NCBI GenBank assembly: GCA_948473115.1
Contig: CAOKWI010000013.1
Coordinates: 1 to 64,000 of the forward strand
DNA length: 64,000 nt
Origin: an uncultured Lachnospiraceae bacterium
Lineage (GTDB): Bacteria; Bacillota; Clostridia; Lachnospirales; Lachnospiraceae
Direction of reading: 5' to 3'
The notes below the pieces were generated by a model. The model made no database searches. It was not told the DNA's origin and saw only the letters and a list, made by a program, of their open reading frames with translations. Below are positions 16,430-25,171 of this stretch, piece by piece (positions within the stretch are counted from its first letter, which is position 1; each line of letters starts with the position of its first letter). Position numbers and translations under genes: made by a program.

Positions 16430-17198
16430 TATATTTTGTCAATAACAGGTATGCATCCTCCAAGAAGCATTCTATCGTATCACTCTTATCGTAAATCTGC
16501 TGTACACGGTCTGTCAACGGAATCCCCCATACCATGGTTTCCTCCAGGGACGCATACGCACGGTGCCTGATCGGAAGTATCTTCTGTATGCGGCTGTCAT
16601 TCAGGGTCGGCGCAATCGCCAGTTCCTCCAGAAACCAGAGCGGATCCGGAAACTCCGGCTCCCTGCGGTCACGGCAGCCGTGCATGCTATTCCATTTGTC
16701 AAACAGAATCATATGATTGATTTCATGCAGGGATGCCCGCAGAAAGACTTCATCCGAGACAGCAAAATGCAGCGCGTACTCTTTTCCCAAAACGCTTCTT
16801 GGAAAAGGGTTGTATATGCCCAGACAACAGATAAAATGCGGCAGCTCCGGATATTCCATCCCAAACAGCCGCATCAGTTCTGCTATGGCTTCAGTCAGCC
16901 GCTGCTTGGCGATACCGTAAAAGTAGTCTGTTTTCTCCTCAATATGGCTCTTGTCCCTCAATACCTGCTGTTCCACCAGCCGTTCCACAATGCCATATAT
17001 TTCTTCATAAGACATCTCTTTACATACAAGGCCTGCAATTCCCGGCAGGATTTTCTCAAGCCGCTCCATGTAGGGCAGCATTGCATTATTCTCGTCAAAC
17101 GCCTGCAAAACGGTATCCGCTATGGCCTTTGCATTCTCTTTAACAGGCGCTTCCTTGATTGTAAGGACAAACTGCTCCGTCGTCAAAATCCTCTCCAT
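16416..17198 (-). CDS. Putative zinc metallopeptidase-like protein (HEIxH)
   Basis: A 260-residue protein without signal peptide. LRASLHEINHMILFDKW contains an HExxH zinc-binding motif, and downstream WFLEELAIAPTLN supplies a glutamate suited as third ligand, the arrangement of gluzincin-like families. The N-terminal half is helical and acidic. The ATG at 17198 follows GGAGGGAGCA. Upstream the frame remains open into a DUF262 remnant, but that join looks accidental because this gene has its own RBS at the junction. The substrate is unknown; proteolytic activity is inferred from the motif alone. Confidence 0.6.
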   Translation of the reverse strand: MERILTTEQFVLTIKEAPVKENAKAIADTVLQAFDENNAMLPYMERLEKILPGIAGLVCKEMSYEEIYGIVERLVEQQVLRDKSHIEEKTDYFYGIAKQRLTEAIAELMRLFGMEYPELPHFICCLGIYNPFPRSVLGKEYALHFAVSDEVFLRASLHEINHMILFDKWNSMHGCRDRREPEFPDPLWFLEELAIAPTLNDSRIQKILPIRHRAYASLEETMVWGIPLTDRVQQIYDKSDTIECFLEDAYLLLTKYIQGD

Positions 17199-17464
17199 TG
17201 CTCCCTCCGATCCTGGTTGCCCGTCCAAGATTTCCAACTGCCCTTTTTCATTCCGAAATGCATAGATTGGCGGTATAGGAAATTGCCTGATCAAAGATGT
17301 AGCCAATTGTTCTACTTGCGTTTTACTCCATCGATACTTTCTCTGGTATTCCGGAATCACAAATAAATTATCATGTACCCCTCTACCAACGCCTTAAAGC
17401 CCATATCCGCCTTATATTGTTGAACGCTGATATTATTATATATTTCAAGAATCGACTTTTTCAT
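17199..17464 (-). pseudogene. DUF262 (GmrSD/ParB-like N-domain) remnant, frameshifted and truncated
   Basis: From the ATG at 17464 the sequence reads MKKSILEIYNNISVQQY and on to ALVEG, then hits a stop. Shifting frame at the GGGG run near 17370 restores VHDNLFVIPEYQRKYRWSKT and continues to LEILDGQ. This is the standard N terminus of DUF262 proteins, up to their DGQQR motif. The gene stops being DUF262 exactly there (about 17216) and runs in frame into the next gene. One lost G plus a deletion explains it. DUF262 domains occur in type IV restriction and other defence nucleases, so this may be a ruined defence gene. Confidence 0.75.
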
Positions 17465-17796
17465 ACGATGTCTCTTCTGCAAAGGATTAAATGATTATAT
17501 TACACCTTCTTCAATGTATGGCATCGTCTCATTTCCATGCATATCATCTCTAATAGCATACTATGAAACTTTACGCTTCGCAATGGTTTTTCCTTCACTT
17601 CCCTCAATCCTACCACAGATCTGATTACTTGCTTTCACTAATGTAACCATAAATGAGGAAAACCAAAATATGAAATATGTATTCCCGTCCTGTACTCAAC
17701 GTTTGTTCACGTGCGCGCTGTCGCTTTTTGGACATACACTGGACATGACGCTATTTCCTAATTTATCCTGCCGACCTATTCCATGACACATCCCCC
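17465..17796. other. AT-rich intergenic region
   Basis: About 330 bases between the DUF262 remnant and the MATE gene. I see no supported gene, RNA or strong terminator, only an unsupported 28-codon minus-strand frame near 17651. Confidence 0.35.
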
Positions 17797-19077
17797 TCAG
17801 CTTCTCCCCAGGACACCGGAGCGTTTCCTGTATAAAGTAAAGCAGACCACGCTACAGCACAAATGGATGACCATTCCGAAACCGAACATCATACATATGA
17901 AGGTCATATCCGGCATAAGTATCCCTTTTGAAACCAGCCCATACAGGATCGGGTAATATACCAGATTCACAATCACTGATATGGCAAAGCAATACTGCGT
18001 TTTCCCATAGCCGATCAGTATGTTATCAAACAGAACGGTATATCCGTATGCAAAATAAAACGGTATTAAAATCAATAGAATATGCCTGATCACAGCATAA
18101 TTTCCTATTCCCATGACATACTTCAGAAACGGGTTCAACAACGGGATAAAGCACAGCCATATCACAAATGTTGCAACAAGAACAGCATTATAGTGTTTCA
18201 TTTTTGTTGAGGTTAATTCCTCCTTACAATCCTTTTTAATAATCTCCGCCAACGCCCCTATCGGGATCAACAGCAATCCCCATATGATATTGTTTGCCAC
18301 CCAATAATTACCCTGTTCTTCCACCTCATTAACCATTTTACACACTATGACAGAATAGACAATATTATCCAACGCAATCTGAAATCCACTGAATATCCCG
18401 ATACGCAGATACTCCCTGATCAATGAGCCGTCAAACCGAACAGGAGCCGCAATCAGTTTTTCCTTCCATACAACGATCAGGCATAATATGACACATACTA
18501 CATTGACAGCTATGTTAGAATATGCAACACCATTTACCCCCAGTTTCGGAATCAGACACAAATCACCTATGACAGTGAATATCGTTCTCAGTACAATCAT
18601 CACATATATGTAGAACGACTTTTCCAGAACGACAAACAGCACATTCACAAAAGAAACAACGTTTGCAACAATAAATCCTATCGTTTCTAATCTGAGGTAT
18701 CTTGTCACTTCATATGTGCGGTCTGAGACCATTGATAAAACAATAGCATTGCATCGCGCATAAACTGCTACTGAAAACAAGATGTAAACAACATTGACGA
18801 TCAGGAATGTCTGAAGTATTCTCCCTGAAAATTTCTCTTTATCCTTTATGCAGCCATTCAACAAAGCGTACAAAGGCACAATCAAGAACGCCTGTATCGT
18901 CTCGTTAATCAGGTCAAACCATTCCATATGGCCTGCAATACCCAATCCATCTGTCGTCGGACTGTTCACAATCAGATTTGTCCGCACAAGCGTATATACA
19001 AACGGTATAAAGCTTAACAGCATCAGGCTGCAATACAAATTAACCGGAAATCTGCTTCGTCTTTTGTCCAAATCCAT
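17797..19077 (-). CDS. MATE-family multidrug/toxin efflux transporter
   Basis: An integral membrane protein of 426 residues with about twelve hydrophobic segments arranged as two bundles. The pattern LIPKLGVNGVAYSNIAVN in the first half and a matching late segment is typical of MATE (MOP superfamily) transporters, which expel cationic drugs or metabolites in exchange for Na+ or H+. The length is slightly short for the family (about 440-460). The ATG at 19077 follows AAAGGAG; the upstream seven codons overlap the 28-bp repeat. A polysaccharide flippase role is a weaker alternative. Confidence 0.85.
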   Translation of the reverse strand: MDLDKRRSRFPVNLYCSLMLLSFIPFVYTLVRTNLIVNSPTTDGLGIAGHMEWFDLINETIQAFLIVPLYALLNGCIKDKEKFSGRILQTFLIVNVVYILFSVAVYARCNAIVLSMVSDRTYEVTRYLRLETIGFIVANVVSFVNVLFVVLEKSFYIYVMIVLRTIFTVIGDLCLIPKLGVNGVAYSNIAVNVVCVILCLIVVWKEKLIAAPVRFDGSLIREYLRIGIFSGFQIALDNIVYSVIVCKMVNEVEEQGNYWVANNIIWGLLLIPIGALAEIIKKDCKEELTSTKMKHYNAVLVATFVIWLCFIPLLNPFLKYVMGIGNYAVIRHILLILIPFYFAYGYTVLFDNILIGYGKTQYCFAISVIVNLVYYPILYGLVSKGILMPDMTFICMMFGFGMVIHLCCSVVCFTLYRKRSGVLGRS

Positions 19078-19090
19078 TTCCGTACTCCTT

Positions 19091-19118
19091 TCATGCATGA
19101 ACCGTCAATCTCCCTGGA
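19091..19118. repeat. 28-bp direct repeat, copy 2
   Basis: Identical to 16402-16429. Here it lies immediately upstream of the MATE gene, with no copy of the HEIxH gene attached, so it looks like a recombination scar or a fragment of a duplicated 3' end. The two copies bound a 2.7-kb segment. Confidence 0.85.
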
Positions 19119-19163
19119 AATCAGGCATGAGAAAGCCTGCTGCGCCATCCACTCCCTCAATAG

Positions 19164-19625
19164 CTATCTGCTTTCCAGATCCTTTCCCATGCACAATGAT
19201 TCCGGCATACCCTCATACGGACCATAATTAGGAATCACCTGAAAACCCAGCTTTTTATACACAGCGCAGGATTCAACCAATAACTCCCCTGTTTCCAGGA
19301 CCATTTTCTTATATCCCAGTTCCACAGCCCATTCCATTAACAGAGAAACAAGCCTGCTCCCAATGCCCCGTCCCTGATATTCCGTATGTACAAACACCCG
19401 CTTCAATTCCATGGTTTCATCATCATATCTCCTGATGGCTCCGCCGCCAATTACCCGGTTCTCTTCACACACAACAATTGCCTCCTGAATTTCATCCAAC
19501 AGGTTATATTGTTTGTATTTGTCACGTTGTATCTTTCTCCCGACACGTCTGTCCAGATCCAGGTCAAGAAGCCTGCAATTCTTTATAAAATCTTTATCCC
19601 TACCACCTGTTCTGTGAAATTCCAT
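19164..19625 (-). CDS. GNAT-family N-acetyltransferase
   Basis: A 153-residue acetyl-CoA-dependent acyltransferase. The acetyl-CoA loop is [21 protein letters not shown], preceded by the beta-4 strand [12 protein letters not shown], and the final beta-strand region [17 protein letters not shown] is typical of small-molecule GNATs. The start follows AAGGGGGA. It is one of several unrelated GNATs in this accessory stretch. The substrate is unknown. Confidence 0.9.
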   Translation of the reverse strand: MEFHRTGGRDKDFIKNCRLLDLDLDRRVGRKIQRDKYKQYNLLDEIQEAIVVCEENRVIGGGAIRRYDDETMELKRVFVHTEYQGRGIGSRLVSLLMEWAVELGYKKMVLETGELLVESCAVYKKLGFQVIPNYGPYEGMPESLCMGKDLESR

Positions 19626-19687
19626 AAAAAAATCCCCCTTCCCCCCTTCAGCAGGGAATACATTTTCGTATCAATCCCTTTCCCATT

Positions 19688-19720
19688 GTAACAGTTCAGC
19701 CCTCACATTCCCAACAAGGT
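19688..19720. repeat. GTAACAGTTCAGCC motif with adjacent hairpin
   Basis: The motif (19688-19701) is followed by CAAGGTGGGCAAGCCCCC. The same order is seen at 45979-46027 (AACAGTTCATCCC, then CAAGGAGGCGGGCACGCCC), so the two intergenic regions share a common repeated element. Confidence 0.5.
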
Positions 19721-19853
19721 GGGCAAGCCCCCTCCTCAGCGTCTGCTTCGCATTCAACGCCGCTGTGCGGCTCACCTTTTATTTCATGTTCCTTCTGATT
19801 TGAAAGAGCCGCATAACAGACTCTATCATACAGCATAATGAATTAACGGGATT

Positions 19854-20807
19854 CTACCGCTTCATCAGGAATGCAATGATATTTTCACTTATTGCTTCGT
19901 ACTCGTAATCGTGAACATAATGCGGGCAGTTTAATTCCATGTATTCCCCTTCGGCAACCTGTGATATATATTCTATTGGGATCTTCCTCCATGCTTCCTG
20001 GTCAAAGCCTGTTCCGCCGGAACCGTCTGAAATGAATAATAGCATGGGAAGCTGCGGAACACCCATACTGTCTACTTTTGCAGCATTTTCCTTGACTCGC
20101 TCTGTCTCGTTTATCATTGTCACAGTTGCCGTCCGACTATAGAAAACGGCTCTGTAGATTTCCTTTTCATCCTCTGACAATGTGCCATGCTTTATGGCGT
20201 CACTGTCCGAAATACCTGGTATCAAACGGGTGATGCCTATATCAGCCGCCCAGCCTGCAGCCCGCATCAGTGGCATGTTTATTTTCATGCTGCCATAATA
20301 CTCCGGCACCGCCATATCAAGCCCAATAATTGCAGATACCTCATCAGGATATTTCTGCGCCCAATACAGGGCTTCCAGCCCTGACATGGAATGGGGGCAA
20401 AGGACATAGGGCGCATGTAATCCTGCGGCAGCAAGGGCAGTTCTTGTGTCTTCAAGTATGGAATCAATATCCCTGTCCTTATCGACGACATCGCTGAAAC
20501 CGTATCCGAATTTCTCTACAACTGCAATCTGATATTTGTCACTCAGAAGAGAATAAAGTGACTTAAAATCCAGTATGGGAGAACAGGTACCCCCGCCTGA
20601 CATGAAAACAAGCGTTGTATCGCCGGTTCCTTCAACATAGATACTCATATTGTGTCCGTCTACTTCTACCATCTGTCCCAGGGGCAAACGCAATTCCGTT
20701 TCCTCCTTTAAATGGAGTTGATGATTGATGGATACGATAAGCAACAGTATAATCACTGCAACCATCACAATAAGAATTATGTTTATCATTCTTTTCCTCT
20801 TTCTCAT
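19854..20807 (-). CDS. Membrane-anchored alpha/beta-hydrolase
   Basis: A 317-residue protein with an N-terminal membrane anchor (about 6-27, NIILIVMVAVIILLLIVSI) and an extracytoplasmic alpha/beta-hydrolase fold. The oxyanion strand is LVFMSGGGTCSP, the nucleophile elbow reads CPHSMSGLEALYW (a variant of GxSxG) and CPHYVHDYE at the C terminus supplies the catalytic His. The ATG at 20807 was chosen because it begins the charged-then-hydrophobic anchor; the 54 upstream codons have no RBS. It is probably an esterase or lipase-like enzyme of unknown substrate. Confidence 0.88.
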   Translation of the reverse strand: MRKRKRMINIILIVMVAVIILLLIVSINHQLHLKEETELRLPLGQMVEVDGHNMSIYVEGTGDTTLVFMSGGGTCSPILDFKSLYSLLSDKYQIAVVEKFGYGFSDVVDKDRDIDSILEDTRTALAAAGLHAPYVLCPHSMSGLEALYWAQKYPDEVSAIIGLDMAVPEYYGSMKINMPLMRAAGWAADIGITRLIPGISDSDAIKHGTLSEDEKEIYRAVFYSRTATVTMINETERVKENAAKVDSMGVPQLPMLLFISDGSGGTGFDQEAWRKIPIEYISQVAEGEYMELNCPHYVHDYEYEAISENIIAFLMKR

Positions 20808-21006
20808 AGTGTTTCCCGTCCCACATAAAAGCTTCGATTTGCTGGATGATTCAACGCTGCTATTGTACCACAAAAAAGCAAACGATTCCAGTAAAACAGC
20901 CCCAGACATGGCTATTTCCCTCATTGCCCAACGGGCAATGTTTGCCCAGCGGGAATAAAATCTCCCCAATTTCCCCTTGCCTTATTACCATACATGACAA
21001 TCCAGA

Positions 21007-21035
21007 TTGACACGCCCTGCTTTCTATAGTATCCT
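21007..21035 (+). promoter_or_regulatory. Sigma-A promoter of the Cys-rich protein gene
   Basis: TTGACA (21007-21012), a 17-base spacer, then TATCCT (21030-21035). The start codon lies 43 bases further on. Confidence 0.65.
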
Positions 21036-21077
21036 ATACTTCACAAAGAGAAATCACCAATAACAGGAGGAAGCAGT

Positions 21078-21530
21078 ATGGCAGAAGAACATAAGAAGGG
21101 ATTAAATGCGGAACTGGTCATCAACGATTTGAGCAATTGCTGTAAGAGTGAAGCCGCATGTATTCAATGCCAAAAGACAGCCTGCGTCATAGGCTATGCA
21201 AAAGAATGTATGAAGGAGTACCAAAAAGAGCCGAAAAAAATGGTTCCAGATGGTACAAAAAATATCCCTGCCCTGGATTATAAGACCTTTGATGAAGCAA
21301 GCCTGGAAACTGCAATTGCCCATATTCTGAAAGAATGTAAGGACTGTAAAGAAGACCATGTTGAGGACTGCATCATCAATGTGATACGCAATTGCTATGA
21401 GGTAGGTCTTCTGGGTGAGGTTCAGCCCTATGAGGGGAGCAGCTTACAGTACCTGGTTCATCTGGAATCTGATTTTCCTGACAAAGCCGCACATGTTGCC
21501 GAGGCTTACAGGAATTTAAACGGACTGTGA
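21078..21530 (+). CDS. Conserved cysteine-rich protein of unknown function
   Basis: A 150-residue soluble protein with eleven cysteines clustered as NCC, CIQCQKTAC and a second group CKDCKEDHVEDC further on. Clustered CxxC pairs of this kind usually bind zinc or an iron-sulphur cluster, but I cannot say which. I believe close relatives are widespread in Lachnospiraceae as uncharacterised proteins. AGGAGG stands correctly spaced before the ATG, and a good promoter lies upstream. It is the only plus-strand gene between 12002 and 51280, which suggests independent expression. Confidence 0.85.
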   Translation: MAEEHKKGLNAELVINDLSNCCKSEAACIQCQKTACVIGYAKECMKEYQKEPKKMVPDGTKNIPALDYKTFDEASLETAIAHILKECKDCKEDHVEDCIINVIRNCYEVGLLGEVQPYEGSSLQYLVHLESDFPDKAAHVAEAYRNLNGL

Positions 21531-21554
21531 CGCGCAGTCTCTTTAAAGAAAGAT

Positions 21555-21594
21555 GCTGTCAGACAGGATCATCCTTTCATTCCTGTCCGGCAGC
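21555..21594 (+). terminator. Hairpin after the Cys-rich protein gene
   Basis: GCTGTCAGACAGG (21555-21567) and CCTGTCCGGCAGC (21582-21594) form a strong imperfect stem 25 bases after the stop codon. No T-run follows directly, so termination is probable but not certain. Confidence 0.5.
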
Positions 21595-21720
21595 TCATCA
21601 GCATGTATAATCTTTTCACCACTTCATTGAACATATATTTCCATACACCCCCGCGTACTTAATACACCTCCTCTTGCACGCACACCAATCCATATTCGAA
21701 AGGAACTCCCGTACTTCCCG

Positions 21721-22341
21721 TCAATCCAAATCCAGGTACACTTTGCGCTTTATCTCCCTCAGCTCACTTAGCTCAAGTCTGATTGCTTTCGCGTTTTCGA
21801 TATCCAGGACCGCATAAGATGTGGCAAAATCCAGATCATTTTTCACTGTCAACAGTGACATCAGCACGGCGCCGTGGGTCAGGAGCAAAATATCTCCGCC
21901 TGAAGCAATCCCATCATTTACATCCCCCAGAATCCGGTCCAAAGAGGCAAAAAACCTTTCCAGCACATCCTGGTAGGATTCCCCTCCCGGCGTCCTATGG
22001 CAGCGTTTGTCAGACTCCCATTCTTTCAGTTCATCCTGATACAGGGTCGCTATTTCCTCCCAGGTATGTCCCTCAAATAATCCAAAATTCATTTCCTCCA
22101 ATCCGGAAACCGTCTCCACCGGCACATGGTATCCCGCCCCGACTATCCTGGCTGTTGTCAATGCCCTTTTTTGACGGCTGCTGTAGATCCGGCATAGATC
22201 AATATTATCTTTTTTCAGGTTCTGATAGAGGCGTTCTGCCTGCCTTATACCATTCTCGTTCAAAGAAGTATCCGTTGTCCCCTGTACCCTTTTCGCAATA
22301 TTCCAATCGGTCTCCCCATGCCTTGCAAGGTAAATGTCCAT
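21721..22341 (-). CDS. Histidine phosphatase (phosphoglycerate mutase-like)
   Basis: A 206-residue member of the histidine phosphatase superfamily. The phospho-accepting motif YLARHGETDWN is at the N terminus (RHG with His at residue 8). YSSRQKRALTTA supplies a substrate Arg, GLEEMNFGLFEGHTWEEI the proton-donor Glu, and LLLTHGAVLMSLL the second His. It resembles broad-specificity phosphatases (PhoE, CobC) more than glycolytic mutase. The ATG at 22341 follows AAGGAGAAAAA; 34 in-frame upstream codons overlap the preceding gene and are rejected. It lies 43 bases after the HEAT-like gene and is likely cotranscribed with it. Confidence 0.92.
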   Translation of the reverse strand: MDIYLARHGETDWNIAKRVQGTTDTSLNENGIRQAERLYQNLKKDNIDLCRIYSSRQKRALTTARIVGAGYHVPVETVSGLEEMNFGLFEGHTWEEIATLYQDELKEWESDKRCHRTPGGESYQDVLERFFASLDRILGDVNDGIASGGDILLLTHGAVLMSLLTVKNDLDFATSYAVLDIENAKAIRLELSELREIKRKVYLDLD

Positions 22342-22384
22342 TACCGTTTTTCTCCTTCGATTGCCTGTTTCCAAAAAGCTCTGC

Positions 22385-23551
22385 TTATTGTGTTTCCTTA
22401 ATCCGCTTTCGTGCATAGCTTCTGACCTCATAATTACTGTCATGCAGGCACTCCCGCAAAAGTTCCTCCGTTACCATATGTCTCCGCCCCATTTCCCTCA
22501 CGATATATTCTCTGCACATCGAGCATAGGGTATGCTCATAAAGGTATGGCAGCAGTTCCTTCGGGGCTGCTTTTATCCCTTTTGTTTTCAACAGATCAAG
22601 CACCGTAGAGTATACGCCATGCCAGTCTTCCCTGTCATCATAGGTGACGGGAATGCTCTTTACCAGCCTGACAAGCAATTCCCTGTCTTCCTTCTGATAA
22701 TGATTCGCCAGCAGGGAAACCGCCTCTGAAACGTTCCCATTCCCTTCCGCCAGTTCCAGCGCAAACTGATGTACTTTTTCATGGCGCACGTTTTCCAGGG
22801 CGTAAAATGCCGCCTCCCTCAGTGTTTCATCTCCTGCCCTGGCATCCTGGATCAGCGGCTCCGGCGACAGGGGAAAGGGACAGTCCGAACCAAAAATAAA
22901 AAGCAGTTTTGCCCTCTCCAGGGAATCTTGTTCCGTCAGATATCTTTGTGCCAGGACAGAGAGCGCTTCTGTATTTCCCGTTTTCTTGATCCATGCGCGA
23001 ACCCTGAGTCCCAGCCTCCGGACCTGCCAACCCGAGCATCCCGACTCCTGGTCCCTTTTCTTCTCCTCATCAATGCTTTTCAGCATGTCTTCCGTTGTCT
23101 GCGGAACAGGCTGACGGGATTTTTCCCTTGACATTTCAGTGTCTCTCGCTATTCCATCCTCGAAATACCGGCTTACCGCCGGAGAAGCCAATATTCCATA
23201 CAATTCATCATATTTTCTTGCCAACGCCATAAACGCTTCTCTATGCCCCTCCTGCGCGAACAGCCCCAGCAGCTCACAGTAATAGGAAAATGCCCATCCG
23301 CCATTTGGGCGGTACTGCAGCAGCTTCTGAATCACAGCCTCCACAAAGGAGTTTTCCTCCTGGAACCGGCGCACCAGTTCCCGCATATACCATGCCCTTG
23401 TGCCCTCGCATTGAGTATCATAAGAAAGATCATGTGTACATCCCCACAGGACAACCTCGCGATACCATTCCGTGTCCTCCGTGCTTTCCAGCTCCAAAAC
23501 ACACCTTCCAAGACCACGCATCATGGCCTCCCTGAATCCCTTTTTTGTCAC
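22385..23551 (-). CDS. HEAT-like helical repeat protein
   Basis: A 388-residue alpha-helical protein of unknown function. Helical pairs such as AREDEGTL-type turns with REAAFYALENVRHEKVHQFA and LLRECLHDSNYEVRSYARKR have the HEAT-repeat look; the final repeat is especially clear. It begins at GTG (23551), seven bases after AGGAGG; a TTG two codons earlier is too close to the RBS. Its general make-up resembles the larger protein at 9632-11263 but the two do not look like close paralogues. A phosphatase gene follows in the same direction. Confidence 0.7.
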   Translation of the reverse strand: MTKKGFREAMMRGLGRCVLELESTEDTEWYREVVLWGCTHDLSYDTQCEGTRAWYMRELVRRFQEENSFVEAVIQKLLQYRPNGGWAFSYYCELLGLFAQEGHREAFMALARKYDELYGILASPAVSRYFEDGIARDTEMSREKSRQPVPQTTEDMLKSIDEEKKRDQESGCSGWQVRRLGLRVRAWIKKTGNTEALSVLAQRYLTEQDSLERAKLLFIFGSDCPFPLSPEPLIQDARAGDETLREAAFYALENVRHEKVHQFALELAEGNGNVSEAVSLLANHYQKEDRELLVRLVKSIPVTYDDREDWHGVYSTVLDLLKTKGIKAAPKELLPYLYEHTLCSMCREYIVREMGRRHMVTEELLRECLHDSNYEVRSYARKRIKETQ

Positions 23552-23649
23552 CCGCAATCCTCCTGTCCTGGAAACCTTATACCCCTTTCCCCGGAAAGCC
23601 TCATTCTCCCGTCCCCGAGAAGCCTTGTCTTGTTCCCCTGCGCCTGCGA

Positions 23650-24228
23650 TTATTCCAATCCGCTTCCGTCCAATATCTCCATAACCTTATCAAATTTGCT
23701 GCTGTAATATTTCTTACTTTCCTCAGATAATTTCCGATAACTTCTGATCAGCTTGTTTTTTACAAATTCCCGGCCGCCTTCCAGATCCATCCCTTTCTCA
23801 ACAAACGCTAAATACAACAGACCGGGCACATTATCAAAATGCGATATGGCATCGGCGTCTGCCACACACAATTCTTCCATGCTGCTTTTCTCAAGGCACA
23901 TACTCCCCCTGTGGTTTCTAATGCTCCTCTGTATTAATTTTGTCCTCTCATTGTCATAACCATAGCCTTTTAAAATATCCTCGGCCATTTGTGCACCATG
24001 AATATGATGCTTTTCATACAGACTGTAATCCGTAATGGAGGCAATGTCATGCAGCCATGCCGCTATCATTACCACTTCCTTGTCCGCCCCATATTGTCCT
24101 GCAAGTATTTCCGCATTTTTTACTACAGCCTCAATATGATAATAGCAGCCCATTCCAAATTTATTTGTTTCCTTTAAACATCGACCGTATATTTCTTTCT
24201 GAAGCCCTGCCAAAATATCTTCCCGCAT
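23650..24228 (-). CDS. HD-domain metal-dependent phosphohydrolase-like protein
   Basis: A 192-residue cytoplasmic protein with an HD domain: YHIEAVVKNAEILA, then WLHDIASITDY holding the His-Asp pair, an additional His in HHIHGAQMAEDIL, and DADAISHFD downstream. This is the YedJ-like uncharacterised branch, thought to hydrolyse phosphate esters of nucleotides. The ATG at 24228 has AAGGAAGGAAAT before it. Stand-alone gene; the substrate is unknown. Confidence 0.88.
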   Translation of the reverse strand: MREDILAGLQKEIYGRCLKETNKFGMGCYYHIEAVVKNAEILAGQYGADKEVVMIAAWLHDIASITDYSLYEKHHIHGAQMAEDILKGYGYDNERTKLIQRSIRNHRGSMCLEKSSMEELCVADADAISHFDNVPGLLYLAFVEKGMDLEGGREFVKNKLIRSYRKLSEESKKYYSSKFDKVMEILDGSGLE

Positions 24229-24276
24229 ATTTCCTTCCTTATCTATCGCAATCCCGCCATATGCCACACTGTCGTT

Positions 24277-24627
24277 TCACAAATTGCAGGTGCTCGATTT
24301 CAACGCATTTATGGCTTGGATATCCAATCCCTCTCCGGCAAAAGAGACCACATCATGGTGATTAAAACCTACAATCCATTTGTATTTCTTTGAAACAAGA
24401 TAATAGTCCGGCAAGCCCAGATCCAACCAAAAAGTTTGATTTAACAGCGTAAGTATCTTTATTAATTCGGGAATATAACTCTCAAAAATCCTGAATTTTT
24501 CACCAATATACCAGTCACCTCCGCAATCTATCAGGAAATATACCATTTCCTCTCGTGGTACGATCTGAGACAGCTGCTGAAACCATGTCCTATAATCGAC
24601 CGGATAACAGCCCAAATGTTTTTTCAT
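24277..24627 (-). CDS. Hypothetical protein
   Basis: 116 residues, soluble, with a compact alpha/beta look: EEMVYFLIDCGGDWYIGEK, then DLGLPDYYLVSKKYKWIVGF followed by NHHDVVSFAGEG. Its style recalls immunity or SMI1/DUF6756-like small proteins, but I cannot confirm that. The RBS is weak. The start codon lies just beyond the stop of the truncated GNAT frame. Confidence 0.6.
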   Translation of the reverse strand: MKKHLGCYPVDYRTWFQQLSQIVPREEMVYFLIDCGGDWYIGEKFRIFESYIPELIKILTLLNQTFWLDLGLPDYYLVSKKYKWIVGFNHHDVVSFAGEGLDIQAINALKSSTCNL

Positions 24628-24637
24628 GACTTGGGGA

Positions 24638-24883
24638 CTATATCCATTTGTATTTGCCCAATGCAGCCCGTTTTTCCATGTCTTTAATCAAATAACAGCA
24701 CTCCTCACATTCTCCAAGCCCCTCCAACATTTTTATATATTCAGGATCAATTTCTTCTTTTGTCTCGTCGGGCAGATACTCGCCCATCTCAGGATCATTC
24801 CATATGCGATAGACCCATAAAGCGTCTTCTTTCATAAATCCCCGCAGCATGAGCCTTGAAGTCTCAATCGGTTTGATTTTCAT
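24638..24883 (-). pseudogene. N-terminal half of a RimJ/RimL-type GNAT
   Basis: The 81 codons begin as a normal GNAT (ETSRLMLRGFMKEDALWVYR, then a WNDPEM segment), with an RBS AAGGGAACC. The frame ends at KYKWI before the acetyl-CoA-binding half of the domain, which normally continues for another 90 or so residues. The same ATCCATTTGTATTT stretch occurs here and in the next gene near 24372, a possible recombination point. It is probably non-functional. Confidence 0.65.
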
Positions 24884-25171
24884 TCCGGTTCCCTTTTCCT
24901 GTCAGAATATTGTTATTATTTGCATGTCCTGCCAGCCAGACAGCAATGCAGAATCTGACACAATTATATTTTCAATTATACTCGTGAACGCATTTAATTG
25001 CCGCTTTCACCTCTGGATTACCGATGCGTTCACTCGTTATACTGTGCAGACGGCAGTTAATTACGTTTGTGGGTATAAATTTTTTTCACTCTCAAATGAG
25101 CAAAACGTGGATGCGTAGGCAGACGCAGAAGCATGTAAGCGTGGGGTTTGTGAATATGAAAGTCAGGAAAA
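24884..25171. other. Intergenic region, AT-rich
   Basis: No supported gene or RNA was seen in these 288 bases. A minus-strand frame crossing it (25057-25272) mostly shadows the metallophosphoesterase gene. Confidence 0.35.

Noticed and set aside
17199..17360. Genuine DUF262-metallopeptidase fusion protein starting at 17360
   Set aside because: The supposed GTG start is inside the DUF262 domain, the true N terminus is in another frame, and the second part has its own RBS and ATG.
25057..25171. Extra minus-strand gene downstream of the metallophosphoesterase
   Set aside because: The frame overlaps the end of the phosphoesterase gene, has no RBS and shows no domain-like pattern.
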